33,947 nucleotides of DNA from contig BLXT01006579.1 in the NCBI GenBank assembly GCA_019648995.1, positions 1,014,354-1,048,300 of the forward strand, written 5' to 3'. The notes under the pieces are model-generated. The model searched no databases and had not been told where the DNA came from. It worked only from the letters and a program-made list of their open reading frames with translations. Within the stretch, counting starts at the first letter, position 1; every line of letters begins with the position of its first letter. This DNA comes from Plakobranchus ocellatus. Lineage: Eukaryota > Mollusca > Gastropoda > Plakobranchidae. Below are positions 12,807 through 21,905 of the stretch, one piece after another. The position numbers and the translations under genes are program-made.

Positions 12807-12908
12807 CTAATCCAATGATGCCAACAAAAGCAACTGTTTTAAAACTTTAGTTTGGCTAGTCTCCCTTATCTCCCCTGCTAGAAACATCTCATCCACCACA
12901 GTGTACAC
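12807..12908 (-). CDS. AP2S1: AP2S1 last coding exon
   Basis: It encodes 33 residues ([20 protein letters not shown], then a leucine-rich end) followed by TAG, whose complement CTA is at 12807-12809. The acceptor AG corresponds to 12910-12909 and is preceded by a T-rich tract. The LLLLASLD end is where this protein departs most from vertebrate AP2S1. Confidence 0.95.
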   Translation of the reverse strand: MYTVVDEMFLAGEIRETSQTKVLKQLLLLASLD

Positions 12909-15633
12909 CTGGAAAAAAAAGGAAAGAAATTTTAAGTTTTAATTCAGTATTGACATTCTTATTCTGAAACTCTTTTTGTGTTACACTTATATTAGAAAGA
13001 AAGGTTATCCACACAATAAGCCTAGGTCTAAGTTTGTGAACGCCTTCTTAATCTCTGTCTTGGAAAAGTGGGTTATGTTTTTTACATCACTCAATTGTAT
13101 TTTAATGGTCTTATTAACATTTTTGGTGGCGTCACCTAAATTTTAGGAATGAAATTATAAGTTTTTAAGGTTAAAAGAATTCCACTATAAAATGTAAAAA
13201 ATTTAATCATTTCCATAAAATATAGATGTGTTTTACAATGAAATGAAAATAAGATCTTTGGAGGGAAAAAAGTTGAAAAATAAAAAATGTATTAGTTCCA
13301 TACAATATACACATGTTTTACCACCATGAAATGAAAATAAGACCTTTTGAAGAAATAAAGATGGAACTATAAAAAATTCAATCACTTCCATACAACATGC
13401 AAGTAGGACCTATAGTGCTACCACAAAAACAAAATGAGTGAAGAAATTGAAATATAAAAAGTTAAATCATTTCCATGCGTAGTGTATGAGTAGTATTATT
13501 ACTAAATAACAAAGACACTATGTGGACAATTAAGTTGTATGCTTTTTAGAGAACAGATACAATATATTTTAAGTGAAGTAGCAATCTTCTAAAAATTACT
13601 GTTTTTCGTCTTTTTTTTTTTTGCAGATTTGGTTAAAAAATTTTAGGGACATGTGACCTGTGTGGTGATTTGGAACACAATTTATGAAAAAGTTAATTTT
13701 TCTGCAGATAGAAGAGGCAGCAAAAATAAGTTTAAATCTACATTTTATTTGCAGAAAATTAAATTAACGTGTTCAATTTTTGTTTTGTTTTTGTCCTTAA
13801 TATCGATTGATCAATTTCCAATAATGTCACAATTACATTCTTGTTTTACTTCATTTTAAAATATGCATGCAACACACATGTAAAAAAGCATATATTCTTT
13901 CAATCATTATAGCAAAAACTAATTTTCGAGAATGAAACTTTTGAATTCAAATTTGATGTTACAAATCCAATTTTAGCTTTTTCAATCATTAGCCGAGTTT
14001 GAAACTTCTTCCTAATGTTGAAAGATGCATGAAAGTATCATCATGAAAGAGAAATATGCATCAAATATTTTTTTCCACAGCTATTAAATGTCATATATTT
14101 GACCCATTAGCATATCTATCCATTTATATAACTAAAAGACTGACCTTGTAAAAGTTGAACACTAGATCCAGCTCACAGACATTATGGAAAAATTCATTCA
14201 GTACCTCCACAAAATTATGTATGGCCTCTAAGTACACCAAATTGTTGTCATTGACATCAACACATATGCAGAAGTAGAGGCCAGCATAGCGTCTGTATAC
14301 AATCTTAAAATTACGGAACTGAAAGAAAAAGATAAGAAACAAAGTTCAAAATATCTTTAAAAAAATATTTTATCAGAATCAGTTTGCACATTTACAGGCT
14401 TTTGCAATTGTAATCAATAAATTTTACCATCTTCAAATTTGCATTAAACGATACAGTATGCTATTGACACCTTATATTTGCAGCCTTTACAAAATTTTAG
14501 ACACTGGTACAAACAAGTGCCTAGAGAAATAAGATTATTTTCAGCCCCATGATATGACAGAGACTATATTGGCTTATGGCCAAACTGCACAGCAGAGGTA
14601 GAATGCATCAAGCAGTATTTTAAAACCTTGCATAATTGTCTTTAAAAAGTAAAGCCCATTTCAGGCATACAGTTTTCGGTTTAGTGCCATATGAAAAGAA
14701 GATTTCCTTAAAGCTTTAAGTACTCAACCAATGAAATTCTAAATCCAGTTGTTGTGACGTTACAGAAAAAAAAAAGAAAAAAGATCTATGCATTTTCATA
14801 GAAACTAAATGAAAGCAATGGTCTAGGCCTTTGATCTATTTAGCTAAGGAGATTAATGCAGGAGGATATATTTGATAAAATAAACAGTGCCCCAAACCTT
14901 AACATTTGTGAAATATTGAGTGACCATTAACTTTTAAAGTGTGATTTTTGTAAAACCTGAAACTATTGCTTTAAATGCAAACAATACCACAATAAGTGTA
15001 GTTTTATTTGATTATTTTAACAATTATCTTCCTGAACGGAGATGTATTGCTATCTAGGGGTAAAATAAAGTTTTGGCAATCAAAATGGTCCGACCATCAG
15101 AGCCAGAGCCATAAAATGAGATTTTTTACAACAGAAAAAGTTATTAAAAAATATTATAATAACTCCATCTGCAATGGACCAAAACAGTTTTATAAGTTCC
15201 CAGTTTTAGATGTTATTTTATAAATATGAAGTTGGATGCTTTCCATAAATAAAGCATTAAATCAACATTTTCTAAGGCCACAAAACATCTCATTTTGTGG
15301 TATTTCGAGGTTTAATGATCTCAGTTTGAAATATTTGAAATTTAAATTGTCATTATATATACACACAGAAATAAAACTACATTTGATACATTTGTGAATG
15401 ATTGCTTTGCAAAAAATTTACAGCACTACAAATATAAAAATTTATAAGTACAAATTTACAATGAACTAAAAGCCATAACTTACTTCCACAAAGTTTGTGT
15501 GTTTTGTGTCTCTCACAGTGACCACAGCATGGACCTCCTCAATCAATTTCTGCTTCTCATCATCATCAAAGTGCATGTACCATTTAGCCAATCTAGTCTT
15601 TCCAGCTCTGTTCTGGATCAGTATGAAGCGAAT
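12807..15633 (-). CDS. AP2S1: AP-2 complex subunit sigma (three of four coding exons)
   Basis: This encodes the small sigma subunit of the AP-2 clathrin adaptor, which with the alpha, beta and mu subunits links plasma-membrane cargo to clathrin during endocytosis. The sigma-alpha pair binds acidic dileucine sorting signals. Exons in minus-strand order are 15633-15484, 14318-14145 and 12908-12807. All junctions are phase 0, with acceptors ending in AG and donors GTAAGT and GTCAGT. They give residues 2-142, starting [20 protein letters not shown] and ending in SLD; with the initiator Met the total is 142, the same as vertebrate AP2S1. The longin-like fold residues are almost unchanged, including Arg10 and Arg15 near the N terminus and the CVDVNDNN stretch in the middle. 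Only the last few residues differ noticeably from the vertebrate end. The Met must come from an upstream exon, as in other animals where the first coding exon supplies little more than ATG. Confidence 0.97.
13185..13510. repeat. Degenerate 85-90 bp tandem repeat in AP2S1 intron 3
   Basis: About 3.5 copies of an AT-rich unit. The anchor TTCCAT recurs at 13211, 13296, 13386 and 13471, giving spacings of 85, 90 and 85. ATGAAATGAAAATAAGA is shared by the first two copies, and each copy begins with an A run followed by a TTNNATCA-like segment. The copies are well diverged, so this is an old array. Confidence 0.75.
14145..14318 (-). CDS. AP2S1: AP2S1 central coding exon
   Basis: It encodes 58 residues, from [20 protein letters not shown] through [11 protein letters not shown]. 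This is the conserved centre of the sigma subunit. The donor is AAG-GTCAGT, and the acceptor CTTTCAG abuts the FRN codons. No stop or frame break is present. Confidence 0.97.
15484..15633 (-). CDS. AP2S1: AP2S1 first full coding exon
   Basis: It encodes 50 residues that begin directly at residue 2 ([14 protein letters not shown]) and end HTNFVE before a GTAAGT donor. The acceptor is TTTCTAG. No ATG precedes the Ile codon in frame within the exon, so the start codon lies in a separate upstream exon. Confidence 0.97.
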
Positions 15634-15948
15634 CTAGAAAAAAAAAATAAAAACGTGTCTGCTTCAATCTAATGATTGACTATTTTCACAATACACATAC
15701 ATGCAACTTTCAGTTATAATTAAAAAAAATATATTATTGTACGCACCTGTTTGAAATAACTTGGAAATTACAATCTACCTCTCAATATATTATAAATAGT
15801 TTCCAACCTTTTCATGATCAAGTATCTTGGAGACACATGCTAAGTACCCTAAAGTTTGCTGAAGTGAGACAAGGTAAAAAGCTATCCTTCTTCTTAATTT
15901 ATACTACTGAATCAATTATCAATTACATTTAGAATGGCTGCAGGAAAT

Positions 15949-15975
15949 CCAGTGAAAGGGTTGTCGTTTCACTGG
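15949..15975. repeat. Perfect 9 bp stem hairpin in AP2S1 intron 1
   Basis: CCAGTGAAA at 15949-15957 and TTTCACTGG at 15967-15975 are exact inverted repeats around a 9-base loop. It may be a chance or transposon-derived palindrome, and I see no flanking terminal repeat. Confidence 0.6.
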
Positions 15976-16820
15976 TTGACAGGTAAATTAAATCTAAAAG
16001 TATCAAAGCTCAGTGCAACTTGTGCATGACTTTGCCCATATAATTCAAATCCCCACAGTTTCTAGTTTATGGCACTGCGGGAATAAAAAAAAATCTTGCG
16101 TTTCACACATTTTTTCAGGTTCAAATGTACATTATAATTTCATCATTATGAGTTCAGAGCCATACAGCAATCCAGATCCAAGATACTGTCTACCTCTACT
16201 GCGTTTGCCTTCAATCTTACCAGTGATAGGTAAATGTTCTAAACCCTTGTGTCGACAAATGTGACCTAAAAGTGCAATTGCCTCTGTATGTGGTTTTAAA
16301 TAGAGATCACTTAAGATTAGCCTCTTTCAGTACCAATTCACTGAATTTTTTTTTGTTTGTGAAATCCTCATTATTCTTCTGATATAAACCACATCTTTAC
16401 TTCTTCTAGTTTTCTCTCGGTTTCCTTGACTATTGTCCAACTCATATATACAATCTGATCATTACATACATAAAATTGTAAAAAATCAGGATGAATTAAT
16501 ATAGTGAGGAAAGCAACCACCAATTTAATCTCATTTAAACAGGATAAAACAACTTGTCAGGCTTATTTCAATCAACAAGATAATAATAAAATTTATAATG
16601 ATAATCACAGCACAACGAATGAAAGCTAAATTATAGAGATTGTGACATGTAATATTACTGCAAAGAAAAAAATGTTATCAAAATTAAAGAAAAGAGTATT
16701 GTGAGTATACTGAGAAAGATAATGATTGTTCATTAGCCTTAAAAAAGGTTCTATTGCTTTCAACTTGAACAAAACTGTTGTTTTTTTTTTTTAATAAATC
16801 TGTTTATCAGATTTGGGTAA

Positions 16821-17219
16821 GGGCCATTCCATGTGTTACACTTGAAGACTACTCTGAGAGAGTTTTTGTGTAACTGACAAATCAAATAAGGAGTTTCATG
16901 CATAGTTTATAATATACATTTGTGTACAAATACTCTTTACTCTACATAAATAAGACCTTTAGTGTTACAGCTAACATGAACAAAGTGTCTGAGAATGGTT
17001 CTAAAGATTGGTTACAAGTGTTACTCCAAGAAAATAAAGCAATCTAGTGTAAATCATTATGTCATCAATTTCTTCAAAGATTGAAACCAAACAATATCCA
17101 GCTTCCCCAAAAACTTGTATAAATAAGTGTGTTAATAAACATTTGTCAAAAGCAAGTTTTCAGTCTCTGAGATCAATTTTAATTTTTCATCTATTGGTTA
17201 ACATTTCATGGAATGGCCC
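16821..17219. mobile_element. MITE-like element with 13 bp terminal inverted repeats
   Basis: GGGCCATTCCATG at 16821-16833 is repeated exactly in inverse orientation at 17207-17219. The element is 399 bp and has no coding capacity. TAA occurs just outside each end, directly abutting on the left and one base away on the right, a possible short target duplication. GTGTTA recurs inside near 16833, 16964, 17018 and 17129, as subterminal motifs often do in non-autonomous DNA transposons. It sits in the presumed first intron of AP2S1. The superfamily cannot be fixed from the ends alone. Confidence 0.6.
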
Positions 17220-17300
17220 ATAAGTGATCCATGGCTATACAGCAAGGTGGTTTTATGCTATGGTGTGATCTTCAAGCTTAACCTGAGCTCTTATGCGCAT

Positions 17301-17410
17301 GTTGTCACAATACAACCATGTGCGCGGGTATTACGCGCTGACCGATGGTTGTCACAATACAACCCTGCGCGCTGGTATGACGCACACGTCGATCGTTGTT
17401 TCAAAACAAC
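17301..17410. repeat. 47 bp hairpin tandem repeat inside copy A
   Basis: GTTGT begins at 17301, 17348 and 17395, an exact 47-base period. Each unit opens with a palindrome: GTTGT-cacaat-ACAAC at 17301-17316, GGTTGT-cacaat-ACAACC at 17347-17364, and GTTGTTT/AAACAAC at 17395-17410. The rest of the first two units is rich in CpG (GCGCGGGTATTACGCGC and GCGCGCTGGTATGACGC). Copy B retains decayed versions of the hairpins. Confidence 0.75.
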
Positions 17411-17682
17411 CCAGGCTATAGCTCTATTCAATGGAAAATTTCTCAACTCTGGCGTGTCTAAGGGTCATGCTATCTAATTGGTTAGGTCCAACAATAACAA
17501 CCAATCAAATTGCAAATTATTTGAAGCACATAGGCCCACACAAAGCCAAGTTACAATGCAAGAAGTGAGAGACACTGCGTGCGATCATGATACTGTCTTG
17601 TTTAGTGCCTGCACCTGTGGATTAGGCCAGTTTCTATGGCTTGATTGACAGAAGAGGAAAGGGATGAGAGGACGGAATGACA

Positions 17683-17930
17683 GATGCTTATTTCAATATT
17701 CAATGATGGAATTTTTTGGTTGTAATCACTGAAGGAAGAAGCTAGGCCTAAGCTAACTGAATGCTGAAGGCAAAGGGGAGAAGGGATGACGAGGTTGTAT
17801 TGAATGATGCCAGTATGTACAAGACAAAGGGAAAATGGGATAAATCGGAGAGAGAGAGAGGTGGGTTGGGAGTGGTATAATTCAAGATGCTTGATTCAAT
17901 GATTAAATTTTTGGTGATGCAACTTGATGA
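17683..17930. repeat. Internal ~196 bp tandem duplication in copy A
   Basis: TTCAATGATGGAATTTTTTGG starting at 17699 recurs as TTCAATGATTAAATTTTTGG at 17895, 196 bases apart, with AGATGCTT before both. The offset between copies A and B falls from 3187 to 2991 across this stretch, also a difference of 196, so the duplication accounts for the extra length of A. Confidence 0.6.
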
Positions 17931-18810
17931 AAGATGTGTGTTTTTTTTATGTCCAGCTTTTTGTCTTTGCTATCTTATCTCATAAGTTACTTTGTTAAAT
18001 AGACTGCCTGTAGGCCACGCTTGGCACTGATTTAGCAGGCCTAGCCTGAGAGTACCGTTGGATTTCTAGATGCTAACTGTTTACTCAAATCGTTATACTA
18101 GTAACATTGACACTGCTGCTGCTCATATAATACACAGTATTTTTGTAAAGTCTTTCTACTATTTTAGTCAGCTCGAGACACACTCAGTATGAATACCAAT
18201 ATGACTGAGATCATCGATCTTAGCAATTCCAATGTTCTGAAAGTGCTAGCAACGCAAGATGACAGTTACTGAATCTCCTTCGTTGTTCTTTTTTTTCAAT
18301 GTTTTCAATGAACCAAAGACACTACAAACTCAAATATAGTCTCTTACATTCAATGGAATTGGAGGGTAAAGGCATAAATTTCATTTCTCTGCTATATATA
18401 CTTAGACTATATAGTAAGTCTGATGCGGCAGTAAATCAGCTTTTCTTAGTGCTTTAGTAAGTTCTCTATAAATTCTTGACTTCAGGCCCTAAAACTTACA
18501 CAAAATAACTTAAAAACTTTTAGAATTATGAACAATAAAATGCTTGTATTGTCTGCTTTCAGAAAATATATACTCTGCTAGGCATAATCAAACAATCATA
18601 GGAGATAGAGCGTAAACAAACATGCACTGTCAAATTTGTACAGCTGGCTCAGCCAGTTAGTCAGTTACGTTTGCAAACAGCGCATTACCGGGGTTAATCA
18701 AAATCTTTGGTTTGTGGTGTGAGTATAAACCATGAAGATTGAATCTGAATCCAGTTATTTTATTTAGCAGAATATTTTTGACACATGATGAGATGGCTGG
18801 TAAATAATAT

Positions 18811-19021
18811 NNNNNNNNNNNNNNNNNNNNNNNNNNNNNNNNNNNNNNNNNNNNNNNNNNNNNNNNNNNNNNNNNNNNNNNNNNNNNNNNNNNNNNNNNN
18901 NNNNNNNNNNNNNNNNNNNNNNNNNNNNNNNNNNNNNNNNNNNNNNNNNNNNNNNNNNNNNNNNNNNNNNNNNNNNNNNNNNNNNNNNNNNNNNNNNNNN
19001 NNNNNNNNNNNNNNNNNNNNN
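18811..19021. other. Assembly gap (211 N)
   Basis: Undetermined bases. The gap lies between the two copies of the 1.5 kb repeat, a typical place for assembly to break, so the true gap length and the order of nearby sequence are uncertain. Any open frame spanning it is meaningless. Confidence 1.
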
Positions 19022-19278
19022 GACACAGCAATTCTAAAGGACTAGATCTAGTGAAGCAATTTCTTAAATTACTAAGGATCTATTTGTAAAACCCACGTAT
19101 ACTGTAAGAGTCAAGATCTAATATCTGCATGTCTACATCAGATATTACATCTAGGGATCCAGGTCCGAGGTTGTCATATAGATAGACCTACTAGACTCTA
19201 GAGTAGTACTACAACACATTTTGTCGGCCTCCTATGAATATGATTGCTTCACAAGCATACCGGTATTTATAATATTAC

Positions 19279-19321
19279 CATGGTTTGTGTCTTTATATTC
19301 CGTTGAAACCTTGTGGACAAT
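19279..19321 (-). CDS. AP2S1: Candidate AP2S1 first coding exon (ATG only)
   Basis: On the minus strand, ACAAACCATG ends with the ATG at 19281-19279 and is followed directly by GTAATA, a possible donor. That would join ATG to the Ile2 codon at 15633 in frame. A stretch TTGTTTTCAG just upstream could be an acceptor (exon start 19321), or the exon could extend further 5' as the transcription start. The ATG has A at -3 and G at +4. A rival is ATG at 19831-19829 followed by GTAAGG. Either would give a first exon coding only Met, as in other animals. The choice rests on context alone. Confidence 0.4.
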
Positions 19322-19379
19322 CTGAAAACAAAGCTAAATTATTTTTGTTATCAAATTATGAATTCATAGATATAATTGT

Positions 19380-19480
19380 CTCGGCCATCTAGTGTGAAGA
19401 AGTTGGTTTTCCTCTCGGAGTTGCATAGGATACACCGCTTCTGGTCTCACCCCTCCCACTTGATAATTCATTTCCGGTAT
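19380..19480 (-). promoter_or_regulatory. Possible AP2S1 promoter region
   Basis: The stretch just upstream of the candidate start exon has more CG dinucleotides than its surroundings (CTCGGCCATC, CTCTCGGAG, CACCGC, TTCCGG). It includes CGGCCATCT, which resembles a YY1 core (ATGGC on the minus strand). No TATA box is obvious. The assignment depends on the start exon at 19279 being right. Confidence 0.2.
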
Positions 19481-19784
19481 CAGCATTACATTTTGTTTTT
19501 GTTGGGCTGGATTCAAAAACGTTTCAAGAGCATATTATTATTTTCCCTAAATAAAGATTTTTACGTTCGTTTAGACTGGAAGGGTTATTCATACATTATA
19601 ACTCAAAATAATTCAATTGATTATTCTTTTAAAATTAAAAAGCATATTATACATAGCGATCTATTGTTTAATCATATTCAGGTTGTTGGTTTTTTTCTCT
19701 AAGGGAGGTCACTGTAACTAACAAAACATCTCATGCCGCTGACATTAAAGTAGGCCTTTTCTAAACGTATACCCAGGCCTTAGT

Positions 19785-19806
19785 AAAAAAAAAAAAAAAA
19801 AAAAAA
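19785..19806. repeat. Poly(A) tract
   Basis: A run of 22 A on the plus strand. Another A run follows at about 19956-19971. Either could be the tail of a retroposed sequence, but I cannot identify a body or target duplication. Confidence 0.7.
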
Positions 19807-20449
19807 CTATCTGAAACCTAAGCCTTACCATGAACTAATTACAACGAAGGTAAAAGTACGGAAATTTTTCAAATGTATCAATTATACCTGCATTAGTAAT
19901 GAATAGTCATTAGACTCTATATCCACATGTAAAAAAGACGAAGCAGACAGTTGTCAAAAAAAAAAAAAAAAGGAAAAGAAAGACCAGATTATGCACGGCA
20001 TTTTTTTTTATCACCACAATCTCTTGTCTTTGGGTTTTAAAATGATGTTTATTAGATCTACATGTTTTCAAGGATGATATGGATAATCCGGCGACAGTCT
20101 CACCACCTTCTAGATCTAGGTCTGCCTTCACAAGCTACCGAGAAATGAAGAGGCTGTAGGCCAAATTATGTGTAAATGTAGTGCTACGTTGGCACATCAC
20201 GATTTTACGCCCACGATCTCTTCATTTCGTTGGTAGCACATGAAGAGATAGATGTCAGAGAAGTCAGTGGGCCTGTCCCTGGATGATAAACATAAATATG
20301 GCACTCCTATTTGGTGCAAACAAACTGTTCACAAGACGTTTAGGTATTGATCAAGTTAATACCCAGTTCTTTTGTTACAGGGACTTAAAATCCAACATGC
20401 CATGCCTTCATTTCGTCAGAAAGATGGTGTTAGGGTAAAAATTTACCTT

Positions 20450-21905
20450 ATGCACAGAGGGTGTTATTCCATAACACTCTTGTGCGCAGGTTGTTACAGT
20501 GCAACCTTGTGTGCAGGTATTTCACATTACCTTTTGCATCTTGTAATGGTTGTTATAACACAACCTCCTGTATCAGTATTATGTGCTGACTGACAACTCA
20601 AACTATCGCTCTATTTAACAAAAAATTTCTCAACTTTACCATGTCTAAGAGTTATGTTATCTCATTAGTTAGATCCAGTAATAACTACCAATCAAATTGC
20701 AGTTTATTTTAAGAACATAAGTCCATACTAAGCCTAAGTTACAGTGCAAAAGATGAGAGGCACTGTCTGACTTGTTTAGTGCCTGGCCCGTGGATTAGGC
20801 CTGTTTTTATGGTTTGATTGGCAGAAGAAGGTAGGGATGAGAGGGGCGGAATGACTGAGGCTCTTTCAATGATGGAATTCATTGATGCAACTTGATGAAA
20901 GAAACTCAAAATTGTTTTGGCGTCCAGTTTACCCTGCATTTGGCTTTTGTCTTTGCTTTTGTATCTCATCAGACAAGTTACTTTGGTAAATAGACTGCAT
21001 AAAGGCCACATTTGGCACTGATTTAACAGGCCTTATCTCAAAGTATCATTTTACATATAACAGTAATGATTGTGCTAGGCTCGTTACACAAATAAAATCG
21101 ACACTTCTGTTTCTCGAAGATATTACAATGATGACGGTCTCTCAGGACTAACAACAGCCCTTGTTTAAGCTGTGTATTTGTTGGGCTATTTTTTTTCTCT
21201 CTTTTCCTTGCTATCATCCCGGTCTCTCATCCTCTCTTTCTGCTTCTTTCTCTCTCTCTCTCTCTCATCTCCCCTCCACCTTTCTTATCGACCAAAAGCC
21301 ACCCCAAGCCTTCAACTTGGAAAGAGGGGAAAGGAACGTGCTATTCTTGTCTTCTTTCCTAGACTGCATTTTTATTCATGCTATTTCTTGCTGCTCAATA
21401 TATACAGCGCTTGTTTTTTTTTAGTTTACAATGAAATTATAAAGGAATTCCAAGCTCAAACACATATATTCAAGGAAATCAGATGGAAAAGGAATATTAT
21501 GTGTAAATAAATCTCATTTCTCTGCTATATTTGTTTTCTAAACAAATTACAAGTCAAGGTGTGTCACTCATGATTCAATGATTTGAACCAGTTTTTTCTC
21601 AGTGCTATTGTAAATTCTCTATAAATTCTTCACTTCAAGCCCTAGAATTAACATAAAACAACAAAAACCTTTACTCTAATGTACTTTAGAATGCTTAGTT
21701 ACTGTGTCTCCTTTTGGAAATACTTACTTTATTAGGAATTATCAACAATCATAAGAGATAGAGCATAAACAATCACACTGTCAGATTTGTACTGCTGGCT
21801 TAGCCAGTGATGTTTGCAAACAATACTGATAGGCAGCTGCCCTCCATGCAGTCTAATCTGGAACCTCAGCCAGTGCAGTATCGGGGTCAATAACAAAATA
21901 AAGGC
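20450..21905. repeat. Copy B of the 1.5 kb direct repeat
   Basis: This is the partner of 17290-18770, about 3.1 kb downstream in the same orientation. It has lost most CpGs that copy A retains, and it lacks the internal 196 bp duplication. Decayed hairpins are visible: GTGTTAT-tcc-ATAACAC at 20461-20477, GGTTG/CAACC at 20489-20506, and GGTTGT/ACAACC at 20548-20565. It also contains a CT-rich stretch near 21249-21266 and no credible coding sequence. Confidence 0.75.

Larger units (their letters stand above)
17290..18770. repeat. Copy A of a 1.5 kb direct repeat
   Basis: This segment aligns along its length with 20450-21905 in the same orientation. Shared landmarks include GCTCTATT (17421 and 20608), AGACTGC (18001 and 20992), and the CAATCATA-GGAGATAGAGC region (18593 and 21746). 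Copy A keeps many CpG dinucleotides that read TG or CA in copy B. It also carries an internal 196 bp duplication absent from B. No open frame or terminal inverted repeat is evident, so it could be a segmental duplication or an unclassified repeat family. Its right end runs close to the assembly gap. Confidence 0.75.

Noticed and set aside
18657-19045. Open frames spanning the N run
   Set aside because: They exist only because undetermined bases cannot encode stops.
20739-21011. 90-residue minus-strand frame in repeat copy B
   Set aside because: I could not recognise a protein family, and the corresponding part of copy A is interrupted and differs by the 196 bp duplication, so coding is unlikely.
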